Origin: an uncultured Bacteroidales bacterium
GTDB taxonomy: Bacteria; Bacteroidota; Bacteroidia; Bacteroidales; WCHB1-69
Length of the DNA stretch: 36,749 bases
Reading direction: 5' to 3'
Assembly (NCBI GenBank): GCA_937901455.1
Contig: CALDIA010000060.1
Span: 1 to 36,749 of the forward strand
Each line of letters begins with the position of its first letter. The stretch's first letter is position 1. Shown here piece after piece: positions 7,338-14,639 of this stretch. A program made the translations under genes and the position numbers. A model generated the notes under the pieces. That model ran no database searches. It saw nothing but the letters and a program-made list of their open reading frames with translations, and was not told the origin of the DNA.

Positions 7338-7752
7338 TGTCGCTGGGTTTTGTTTTCGTTGTCTTCGAGCGTGCCACCTTTACATCAACAGACTTGCGTT
7401 CAGTTGCATTCTCCGCGTCAAGAAGGTTGGCCAACTTCTGTCTTAGTCCGTCGTTCTCCTCACGCAGGCGTTTCAGTTCCTGATTCTCCCGCTGGAGTTC
7501 CTCAAGCTTGCCCGTCATCAGTTCCTGTCCTTTCTTGAGTTCAGCGTTCTCCATACGCACGATGGTGAGTTCCTTTTTGACGCTCACCATTTCGGTCAGG
7601 TATTCGTTGTTCTTGGCCACCAGCAAGTTGATGGTGTCCTGCATTTCTCCGATTGCAGTGATCTTCCGTCTGCGGGAGCCGACGAGCCATCCTACAGCAC
7701 CCGTCACGGGATTTATAAGATAGCCTGTCAAGGTGATCAAATCGAGGTCCAT
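7324..7752 (-). CDS. Small membrane-associated coiled-coil protein, holin candidate
   Basis: 142 residues from the ATG at 7752. A GGAGG sequence lies 8 nt before this ATG but only 2 nt before an in-frame ATG at 7758, so the inner start is preferred. The first about 25 residues (LITLTGYLINPVTGAVGWLVG) are hydrophobic and are followed by SRRRK, suggesting a single membrane segment with the rest in the cytoplasm. Residues about 40-115 form a long heptad-like coiled coil rich in Glu, Leu and Lys, and the C-terminus is basic. Its place directly before the endolysin is where a holin or holin partner usually sits, but the coiled coil is unlike classical holins. It could instead be a structural or scaffolding protein. 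Confidence 0.7.
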   Translation of the reverse strand: MDLDLITLTGYLINPVTGAVGWLVGSRRRKITAIGEMQDTINLLVAKNNEYLTEMVSVKKELTIVRMENAELKKGQELMTGKLEELQRENQELKRLREENDGLRQKLANLLDAENATERKSVDVKVARSKTTKTKPSDNGGH

Positions 7753-7883
7753 TTGCATTTCCTCCTTCCTTGTTTTGTTGTTTTGCGATTTCCTATTGTG
7801 TCGTTGCCGAAAAAGCCATAGTACTCATCCCCGAAGAGAACATACTGATTGTAATACCCGAAAGTCAAACAGATGCGGCTCAT
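7737..7883 (-). CDS. Small phage protein, 48 aa
   Basis: ATG at 7883, TGA at 7737, overlapping the start of the coiled-coil gene by 16 nt, as neighbouring phage genes here do. It fills an otherwise unexplained gap between two tail or lysis genes. The sequence is rich in aromatic and glycine residues (LTFGYYNQYVLFGDEYYG) and has a basic C-terminal tail (KTTKQGRRKCKW). It has no clear membrane segment and I do not recognise the family. The aromatic residue pattern is not what random out-of-frame DNA usually gives, but comparative support is missing. Confidence 0.5.
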   Translation of the reverse strand: MSRICLTFGYYNQYVLFGDEYYGFFGNDTIGNRKTTKQGRRKCKWTSI

Positions 7884-7904
7884 TTCATAATACACAAGTT
7901 TTTT

Positions 7905-8585
7905 TCATTTGATGTATGTCGTCCTTCTGTTCATGGAGACGGTCTTGTGGAACAGATGCTTACCGGTGCTCTCGAACCGCATGTAGAAACTCTCCGACAT
8001 CGGGCCGACGAGAATCCTTTTCCACGCAGAATCATCGGGGTTGTTGATGGCCACCGCCAGCCTGCACTCGATTTGAGTCCGCCGATGTGCGCTGTTGCTG
8101 TTGATTGCTATCGGCCGCAGGAACGACGACATGTCGAAATCCTTGTCGGGACACGTCATGTCGTATATTCTCGAAGAGGACTTGCCTGTCTTGAAGAATT
8201 TTTCCACAGGAATATCCGCGAGATTCCATTGTTTCAGTGTCCCAACTGGAAACTCCGTGGTTCTCTCCAATGCCTCGGCAGGCATGGAAGTCCCGAATAG
8301 GTACAACCGCGTTTTCTCTGCACCGGTGGAATACTCAACCCCATGTCTCTCTACTACTGAATAGTGGCGTGGATGCGAGAATTTGCGAATGTTCTTGTTG
8401 TTTTTCCTGTGTCTGTTCTGTACGAACAGGAACACCGACAGAGCGTACTTCTGCCAGTCGCCGTCTGTGTCAATCTTATAGTAGAGCTGACCTCCCTCGG
8501 TCTTGACTTGCACTCGCGGAATGTCGATGCCGGAAACGGTCGTGCCGCCGTTTGCTTCGAGTTGTTTGAGACGTAGCCTTGTCAT
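7905..8585 (-). CDS. Phage late-region protein of unknown function
   Basis: 226 residues. I do not recognise a family. The first about 50 residues (LRLKQLEANGG, GIDIPRVQVKTEGGQLYYKID) look like a short N-terminal assembly module. The rest is basic and beta-rich with many aromatic residues. There is no signal peptide or membrane segment. It follows the two tail-fibre-like genes with a short gap (26 nt) and precedes the lysis genes, so a role in the tail tip or fibre is plausible. The base composition matches the other phage genes. Confidence 0.7.
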   Translation of the reverse strand: MTRLRLKQLEANGGTTVSGIDIPRVQVKTEGGQLYYKIDTDGDWQKYALSVFLFVQNRHRKNNKNIRKFSHPRHYSVVERHGVEYSTGAEKTRLYLFGTSMPAEALERTTEFPVGTLKQWNLADIPVEKFFKTGKSSSRIYDMTCPDKDFDMSSFLRPIAINSNSAHRRTQIECRLAVAINNPDDSAWKRILVGPMSESFYMRFESTGKHLFHKTVSMNRRTTYIK

Positions 8586-8611
8586 AGTTTCATTGATTAT
8601 TCGTCACATTC

Positions 8612-9442
8612 TTATGCTTTCATATAGTCCACCAGCAGAGTGTCTTCAGCATCTGGAATGTACGCGCCATCGTTGAATAAGATGGAAGAAGTGGTCACAT
8701 CACCGCTCGGGGCAACAACCCTATAGTCAAGCCCCTCTTTCTGGCGCACCCCATTTACATACACTCTGACGGTTCTGTCAATGACCTTGTTGGCGAGAAC
8801 GAATTGTCTGTTTCTGCCATCGGCGGTTCCTGACGGCACTTCGCCGTATACGAGATTCTCCGCCAAAACGCCCTGTGCGGGAAGCGTGCCCTTGGTGACG
8901 TTGATTTGGCCGGAGGAGTCGATACTCAGGCCGCTTACATACGATCCGTTCACTGCATTCCCGTTGCTGATGGTCGGATAGACGGGCGTAAACGTGACGG
9001 TGCAGGTTTTGCTTGAGTCATTCTTCGTCAGTGTGACATTGTTGCCTTGCACGAGCATGGCCTTGAGCTTTGTCCACAGGTATGCGTCGTCGATGTTCGT
9101 CTGGACGATGGTCCAGTCCGCAGCAGTTGACGGATTGGCCCCGTCGCTTTCCGCGATGAGCATGTCGCCGCTCTCAAGGGTCACGCCAGTCGGTGCTGTG
9201 CCGCTGCCCTCAAAGACGTACACCCATCCAGCTTTTACACCCGTGCCATTAGTCGGAACGCCTGACCAGGCACCTTTGTACACCATTGCTCCCGACACAC
9301 CGGCTATGCTGTTCGCAATCTTGTCGGCTATAGCCTTCTGCGACGCGGTGAGTTCCTCCGAAGTCCATGCAGGAGACTGGCTTGAGGGAATGATGAACTC
9401 CTCGGTTTTGATTTGTCCTTTTCTGATTTTTGTACTTGCCAT
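8612..9442 (-). CDS. Tail fibre-like structural protein
   Basis: 276 residues. The N-terminus (MASTKIRKGQIKTEEFI) is followed by a helical linker (LTASQKAIADKIANSIAGV). The middle is glycine- and threonine-rich and beta-stranded, with a TAADWTIVQTNID segment of the type seen in phage tail fibres. The last about 70 residues (DGRNRQFVLANKVI, VRVYVNGVRQKEGLDYRV, DTLLVDYMKA) form a small beta-domain that is also at the end of the upstream 237-aa gene. Such modules in phage fibres give trimeric, surface-exposed decoration or receptor-binding parts. It is in the tail operon, with 36 nt between it and its upstream neighbour. Confidence 0.8.
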   Translation of the reverse strand: MASTKIRKGQIKTEEFIIPSSQSPAWTSEELTASQKAIADKIANSIAGVSGAMVYKGAWSGVPTNGTGVKAGWVYVFEGSGTAPTGVTLESGDMLIAESDGANPSTAADWTIVQTNIDDAYLWTKLKAMLVQGNNVTLTKNDSSKTCTVTFTPVYPTISNGNAVNGSYVSGLSIDSSGQINVTKGTLPAQGVLAENLVYGEVPSGTADGRNRQFVLANKVIDRTVRVYVNGVRQKEGLDYRVVAPSGDVTTSSILFNDGAYIPDAEDTLLVDYMKA

Positions 9443-9478
9443 AATTACAGTTTTTTTGATGGTTTGATAAATGGTTTG

Positions 9479-10192
9479 CTATTGTCTTGCCGTCACCGTG
9501 ACGGCCTCGAACATTATCCTGTCTGCCGGCTTCGGGGCGGTCTCCGTGAAACGGAAAGAGCCGCTGCCCGTTTCCTCGTAGTCAAGGGAGGGATACATCC
9601 GTTGCCCGTTGAGATACAGGGCGCTGCTGCCCTGAACGTACTGCTCCGCCGTGGTGAACTCCGTGTTGGTTCCGTCCTGCCTGCCGCTGACCCCGATGAC
9701 CTTCCTCTCCGCAACGCTTTCCACTTCAACAGCGGCGGCGGCCTCCAGTCCGAGGAAGGACCTGAGCTCGGCGAGTGTCACGCTGAATGCATTGCCCTTG
9801 TCCGTTCCTATCACAATCCTGTATCCGTCGCTTATCCTCGATGTTGATTTGAGGGACTTGAACGACGGCATCAGCCCGAACTCCTCCGATGTTTTCTCGC
9901 CGCTTATGACCACGCCGTTCAGACGCGGCTTGTTTGTGAGGTCGAGATAGGAAATGGAGCTTGTCCCGTTCTGGCTCTTGAGCACCCACTTCCACTCGCC
10001 GTCCACATATTCGCAGCGATAGACGTGCGTGCCGCCGACAAGGTAGCAGCTTCCCGCGATGCCCGACTGAGCCTCCGGCAGCTCGTCGCTGTCGTCCACC
10101 CATATCAGGCAACGCTCTATCCACTCGGAGAACTCCGCTCCGGTCGGGACATCGCCGTCCTCGAAATTCCTTCTTATATCGTCCTTGTTCAT
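9479..10192 (-). CDS. Tail tip or fibre structural protein
   Basis: 237 residues. The N-terminal part (MNKDDIRRNFEDGDVPTGAE) resembles the start of tail-associated proteins in Bacteroides phages, followed by an acidic stretch and a short beta-rich domain (SCYLVGGTHVYRCEYVDGEW). The segment ISYLDLTNKPRLNGVVISG is of the kind repeated in phage fibre shafts. The C-terminal about 65 residues (DGTNTEFTTAEQYVQ, ALYLNGQRMYPSLDY, DRIMFEAVTV) are related to the C-terminal module of the downstream 276-aa protein, suggesting module sharing. It is separated from the preceding tail gene by only 7 nt. Confidence 0.78.
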   Translation of the reverse strand: MNKDDIRRNFEDGDVPTGAEFSEWIERCLIWVDDSDELPEAQSGIAGSCYLVGGTHVYRCEYVDGEWKWVLKSQNGTSSISYLDLTNKPRLNGVVISGEKTSEEFGLMPSFKSLKSTSRISDGYRIVIGTDKGNAFSVTLAELRSFLGLEAAAAVEVESVAERKVIGVSGRQDGTNTEFTTAEQYVQGSSALYLNGQRMYPSLDYEETGSGSFRFTETAPKPADRIMFEAVTVTARQ

Positions 10193-10199
10193 TCCCGTG

Positions 10200-11456
10200 T
10201 CAGTTGATTATGAGCCTTTCCTTCACGAAGAGCGTGTCTCCCACCACGCCAAAGCTTATCCCCTCGTTCCAGGGCTGGACAGTCAGCGTCATCGTGCCGA
10301 TGATCTCGTCTGTCAGTATGTCCTTGACATACACCACATATTGCTCGGCTGCCCCTGTGAGGTTCTTGTACGAGGAGACGACTTCCACCTTCTGGCTTCC
10401 CGTGCCAGATATTCTGGAGAAAGTGAACTTCTCCAATGCACCGCTGCCCTCGTCGTCGAGATACCACTCACGGATAGTTTGGCTGTTTCCGCCGCCTGTG
10501 GGCTCGGTCTCCGCCAGTTCCAGCTCGACATCGATTCTTTCCTGTCGCTCCACGACATCTATAATCGGTGCGAAGGGCTTGTCCGCCGACCCCTCCACAT
10601 GGGAGAAACGGCTTTTCTTCCTCGCCATCTCCACGCGGAGCCATGACGAGTTGTACCCGTCCACGCGCAGCGGTTCCAGCGAGGCGTTGGCGGTAAGCTC
10701 GTACTCCACGCCGTCGATGCTCTTCCTGTCGCAATGGAATATGTGGTTGAGATTCTTCACCCACCAGTCCGGCACACCCCGCCTTCCGCCGATCTCCAGC
10801 TGTATGTTTTCAAAAGGCGTGGCCGAGACCAGTTCAAGATCCCTGCGGCTGCTCTCGAACACCTCCCTGTCAACCCCGGGCACAGGATGCAGGAAGCACG
10901 CCGGCAGGCGCACGTAATAGCCCTTGGGAACGACACTGAATATGGTGTCGAACAGGTTTCCCGCCGTATGGCTGTAATGCAGCAGCTTGGTATCAGAAAT
11001 ATCCCCTGCATAGCGAAGCGAGTTGCTTTCGTATTCCTTGCCGCCGACAGTGACGATGAAGTGGAATATGTCCTCCTGCGCAAGAATGGCGTTGGAAGAA
11101 GCGTCCTTCACATTCTCCACCTTGCAGGAAAAGACATAGTAACCGCTTGCATAGCGGTTGTCTGTGGCGTTCTGCCCGTAGTGGCATCCGCCGTAGGTCC
11201 CCCAGCTGCACTCTCCCGTGATAGAGTGCTCGGCAACGGTGTACCGTTCCCCCTTGCGGACGACTTCCACTTTCAGGGTGTGCGCTGCTGTCCTGTACAC
11301 CTTGCTCCACCTTGTCTGGAACGTGATGCAGTCCCCCTTTGCGAAGGGTTGCAGGAAGCAGTCCCTCTGCTCGTGGGCGTACGCGTCCCGATAGTTGTGG
11401 TATATTTCGGGACGGCTGAACACTATGGGGTTGGTGTATGGAAAGGACACAATCAT
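10200..11456 (-). CDS. Phage tail structural protein
   Basis: 418 residues. There is no signal peptide and the protein is beta-rich, with many aromatic residues. Examples of its sequence are FSRPEIYHNYRDAY, CITFQTRWSKVYRTAAHTL and ECSWGTYGGCHYGQN. The second half contains SFGVVGDTLFVKERLIIN at the very end. I cannot name the family, but its position between the 879-aa tail protein and the fibre-like proteins, and its composition, point to a baseplate or tail-tip component. It is the first phage gene after the inserted TPR-CHAT gene and has its own -7 box inside an inverted repeat just upstream (11468-11489), so it does not depend on transcription through the insert. Confidence 0.78.
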   Translation of the reverse strand: MIVSFPYTNPIVFSRPEIYHNYRDAYAHEQRDCFLQPFAKGDCITFQTRWSKVYRTAAHTLKVEVVRKGERYTVAEHSITGECSWGTYGGCHYGQNATDNRYASGYYVFSCKVENVKDASSNAILAQEDIFHFIVTVGGKEYESNSLRYAGDISDTKLLHYSHTAGNLFDTIFSVVPKGYYVRLPACFLHPVPGVDREVFESSRRDLELVSATPFENIQLEIGGRRGVPDWWVKNLNHIFHCDRKSIDGVEYELTANASLEPLRVDGYNSSWLRVEMARKKSRFSHVEGSADKPFAPIIDVVERQERIDVELELAETEPTGGGNSQTIREWYLDDEGSGALEKFTFSRISGTGSQKVEVVSSYKNLTGAAEQYVVYVKDILTDEIIGTMTLTVQPWNEGISFGVVGDTLFVKERLIIN

Positions 11457-11467
11457 CGCATTCTCGT

Positions 11468-11489
11468 TTCGAGTGCAAAAGTACTCGAA
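11468..11489 (-). promoter_or_regulatory. -7 promoter element embedded in an inverted repeat
   Basis: TTCGAGT (11468-11474) and ACTCGAA (11483-11489) form a perfect 7-bp inverted repeat with an 8-nt centre. On the minus strand the centre plus one arm base reads TACTTTTG (11476-11483), a match to TAnnTTTG, ending 20 nt before the tail gene ATG at 11456. An operator overlapping the promoter is a reasonable reading. A second inverted repeat GATGTC/GACATC lies further upstream in the same 145-nt gap. Confidence 0.55.
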
Positions 11490-11601
11490 CCTTGCGTCTG
11501 ATTGTCACACACCGAGCTTTTGGTATGGACTGAAGATGTCGTGGACTTAAGACATCGTTAATAGTCTCAATCTGGATAATAGCTGTTCATTGTGTGAGAT
11601 A

Positions 11602-14445
11602 TTAGAAAGAATCAATTAGGATAAAACCTGCCCAAAAATAAGGATCATCATATTGGAGTTTTCCGTTTTCTGAATAATTTCGAAGAATATTTTGTGCATG
11701 TTTTAATGCTTTGTGTTTGTTAAAACAAGACAAATATTTTTCATAAAAGCTAGAAATAAATAGTTGTGTGGCATCATCATCAATATCCCATAACGACACA
11801 AGAATAGACTTGACACCCGCTTTTTTCAATGCTGTCGTAAGTCCAACAGTATAATTGGAAATGGGATTGCTATAATTTAGTCCAGATTTACATGCAGAAA
11901 TAGAAACCAAATCAGTTGAATTAAGGTCTAACTTTGATATTTCCAATGCGGTCACTATCCCATCATTATTGTTTTCACTATGAATGGGATCCCTCATAGA
12001 TTCTTCAGCGCCAGTTAATAAAAAACCTGACAAACATAACTCATTAGCTATTTCATTAAAGTAGCTGTAGTATTTATAGTAAATCTTAGGTATATCAAGC
12101 ACATCAATATCACCCCAATAATATCCATGCGTTGCTATATGAATTATAGAATATTCATCGGACAATTTTTCAATAAAATCCTTTTCATATACGTTACCAT
12201 TCAAAATAGTCACTTTTATTTCGTTTTTTTTCGCAACTGTAGAAATATTATTGACTTCGATTTGTGTACTTGCGGAAATATCATTCAACGAACCCCTTTT
12301 TCGATTTATAACAGTGTCATGAGCTTCAGAGTATCTTACACCTCCGCATAGCAAAATACTATTATTTGTCGCGTGAGTAGTTTTATTTTTGTTGAGAATT
12401 TCCCTTAGAGCAGATATTCTAACAGCTTCAAATGGCAGATTCGTATAATTTTCAATGGGCAACGTGTTCAAGGATTTTTCTGTAGTAAAATAAACAGTTT
12501 CTGTATCCGGTAATTTTTCTTCAATAGGTTTCCACAACCATTCATAGTTATTTAATTTTTTTGATTTGTCTACAGAATCCTTAGATATTGTGCAAATGTA
12601 AACTTTTTCAATCTGGTTGTTGGGCAGAATCAAAATAGCATTATATGTATATTCTCCCTTATAATCAAACAATTCTATTAAATCAACAAGCGCTTCTTTA
12701 TTAGTCAAGGAATTACTTAAATCTTTCCAACCCAGGAATTTCTTATTCCAGTCGACAAGAATGTTTTTTGTGATAAGTCTTGAATCTACCGCATTTTGTG
12801 TCATCAAATTTGAAGGATTTTTCCACATTAATAAAGGAGCCATATAAAAAATGTCACTAAATCTTTTGAAGAAATCCAATCTTTCATTAGGCAAAAGAAT
12901 ATCAAAATTATTCTGTAACCAACATTGGATACCATCAAGACATCTGGAATAATACCATGAAGCTTTAGAATCATCTCTTTTCTTTGAATAATACATTGCC
13001 AAATCAAAGAAGTATCTTGATTGTTCAGGTGAAAATCCTTGTTTATCTTCTAATACTTTTCCCGCAGTCGCAAGATAATCTTTTGCTGCAATTGAATCTT
13101 TTGTTCCTGTTATTTTAGCTAAACCAATCAATGCGTTGAAATTTGAAGAGTCCTTTTCAATCGACTTTTCATATAGATATACAGCTTTTGCGGTATCTTG
13201 TTTAATGAGGCAATTGGTTGCGGCAATTACAAATATATTAGAGATAAAACATCTATGATTCTCTTCATTTTTTGTTTTATTATCAATCGCAATCTTAGAT
13301 AGTGACGTGTCGAATTGAAGTTTTTGCTTTTCTGAGGAAATAATGTGGCTGAGGGGGACATCTCCTATTTCTTCGTTTGAAATTACTTCCGACGACATTA
13401 ACTGTTGATAGTAGTAGCCTCGCAATTCATTGAGGTGTTCAGTGTCATCGGACTTTAAAAGTCTAAGTTTTATGGCTTGTTCTATTAAAGCAACTGCAGT
13501 TTTGGGGTCAGAAGTAGAATTATAGTATTTCGCCAACATCTCCAAACTTGTTACGATACTTTCAGAGTCGTAATTTTTATCATTTTTAGCGCACAATGAT
13601 GCAATTCCATAATATAATGCATCATAGTATTCCTGATTTATATAACATTCCTGTGACAACAGGGTATATAATTTCGGAAGTCGCACAGAATCTTCACAAT
13701 GGTATTTCAAATAATTGTAGAGTTCTTCGCGCATTACAATTTCAGCCGCTTCTCTAAAGAGGACAAGTCTTGATGATGTTTGAGCATTTGAATATAAAGA
13801 TAAATAGCGGCTGTAATTATTTAGAGTGTTAAGATATGTAATACTACTATCCCCAAGAAGTCGTCTGCGTATGTCAATAGCCTCGGTTAACAGAATAATT
13901 GCTTCTTGTACGTTTTCTTCAATGAAGAACTCTTTCTCTTCATGTACATAACAATATGCTAGATTGTTCAGAATGGTTGCGTATTCGTCGTTTTCTTTTC
14001 CGTCAATACTTGCTACTAAATCTTTTTCCTGAGTCAAATAATAGATGGCTCTCTTGTAATTATGTAAATACAAACAACTTAAACTCTGAGTTTGCACTAT
14101 AGATAATTTGCACAAGTTTGTATATGATAAGGTGCCGGCAATTTCAATAGCCACAGAACCATAATGTAATGATTTATCATATTGTCCCAAATAACTATAT
14201 ATTTGTTGTAAATAATAGGCATCTTCGAATACGAAATAATTCTCTTTACCATATTTAGACGAATCCTTTTTGAATGCTTTTTCTGCAAAAAAGATGGCCT
14301 TGTCTATATCCCCTTTTTTTTCAAACTTCAACGCCATAGACAAATTAGAGGACACTTCTTTAAAATCAAAACATTTCTCTTGCGCCGATAGATCTATTGT
14401 AGCAAACAAAAACAATATTAAATACAAAACCAAATTTATCCGCAT
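11602..14445 (-). CDS. Secreted TPR-CHAT protease inserted among tail genes
   Basis: 947 residues from the ATG at 14445, chosen because a signal peptide (MRINLVLYLILFLFATIDLSA, then QEK) starts there; in-frame ATGs at 14481 and 14463 would add residues that spoil it. Residues about 30-500 are helical TPR-type repeats (LEKKGDIDKAIFFAEKAF-like units). The C-terminal about 300 residues are a CHAT domain, a clan CD caspase-like cysteine protease fold, with catalytic H773 in IHIATHGYYWGD and C852 in VSISACKSG. The end VKSILVSLWDIDDDAT...YFWAGFILID is the usual CHAT C-terminus. It is AT-rich against GC-richer tail genes and is flanked by 145 and 194 nt of non-coding DNA, as expected of a moron. A larger paralogue is at 31879. 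Its targets are unknown. Confidence 0.88.
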   Translation of the reverse strand: MRINLVLYLILFLFATIDLSAQEKCFDFKEVSSNLSMALKFEKKGDIDKAIFFAEKAFKKDSSKYGKENYFVFEDAYYLQQIYSYLGQYDKSLHYGSVAIEIAGTLSYTNLCKLSIVQTQSLSCLYLHNYKRAIYYLTQEKDLVASIDGKENDEYATILNNLAYCYVHEEKEFFIEENVQEAIILLTEAIDIRRRLLGDSSITYLNTLNNYSRYLSLYSNAQTSSRLVLFREAAEIVMREELYNYLKYHCEDSVRLPKLYTLLSQECYINQEYYDALYYGIASLCAKNDKNYDSESIVTSLEMLAKYYNSTSDPKTAVALIEQAIKLRLLKSDDTEHLNELRGYYYQQLMSSEVISNEEIGDVPLSHIISSEKQKLQFDTSLSKIAIDNKTKNEENHRCFISNIFVIAATNCLIKQDTAKAVYLYEKSIEKDSSNFNALIGLAKITGTKDSIAAKDYLATAGKVLEDKQGFSPEQSRYFFDLAMYYSKKRDDSKASWYYSRCLDGIQCWLQNNFDILLPNERLDFFKRFSDIFYMAPLLMWKNPSNLMTQNAVDSRLITKNILVDWNKKFLGWKDLSNSLTNKEALVDLIELFDYKGEYTYNAILILPNNQIEKVYICTISKDSVDKSKKLNNYEWLWKPIEEKLPDTETVYFTTEKSLNTLPIENYTNLPFEAVRISALREILNKNKTTHATNNSILLCGGVRYSEAHDTVINRKRGSLNDISASTQIEVNNISTVAKKNEIKVTILNGNVYEKDFIEKLSDEYSIIHIATHGYYWGDIDVLDIPKIYYKYYSYFNEIANELCLSGFLLTGAEESMRDPIHSENNNDGIVTALEISKLDLNSTDLVSISACKSGLNYSNPISNYTVGLTTALKKAGVKSILVSLWDIDDDATQLFISSFYEKYLSCFNKHKALKHAQNILRNYSENGKLQYDDPYFWAGFILIDSF

Positions 14446-14639
14446 TCTTACTATTTCAAACATGATTATAAAGAGACTCATTGATAATATTACAATTAGA
14501 ACTTTTTACGAACTTTCAAAATATTATGTTACAACATCTTTTGGTTCTTTCAGCCCTTACAATATCGCCAACCATATCAATAGAGCCATAGAGTGACTGA
14601 AAAGGACAGTCCGCATGAGAATAACTCTTTCTTTAGGAA

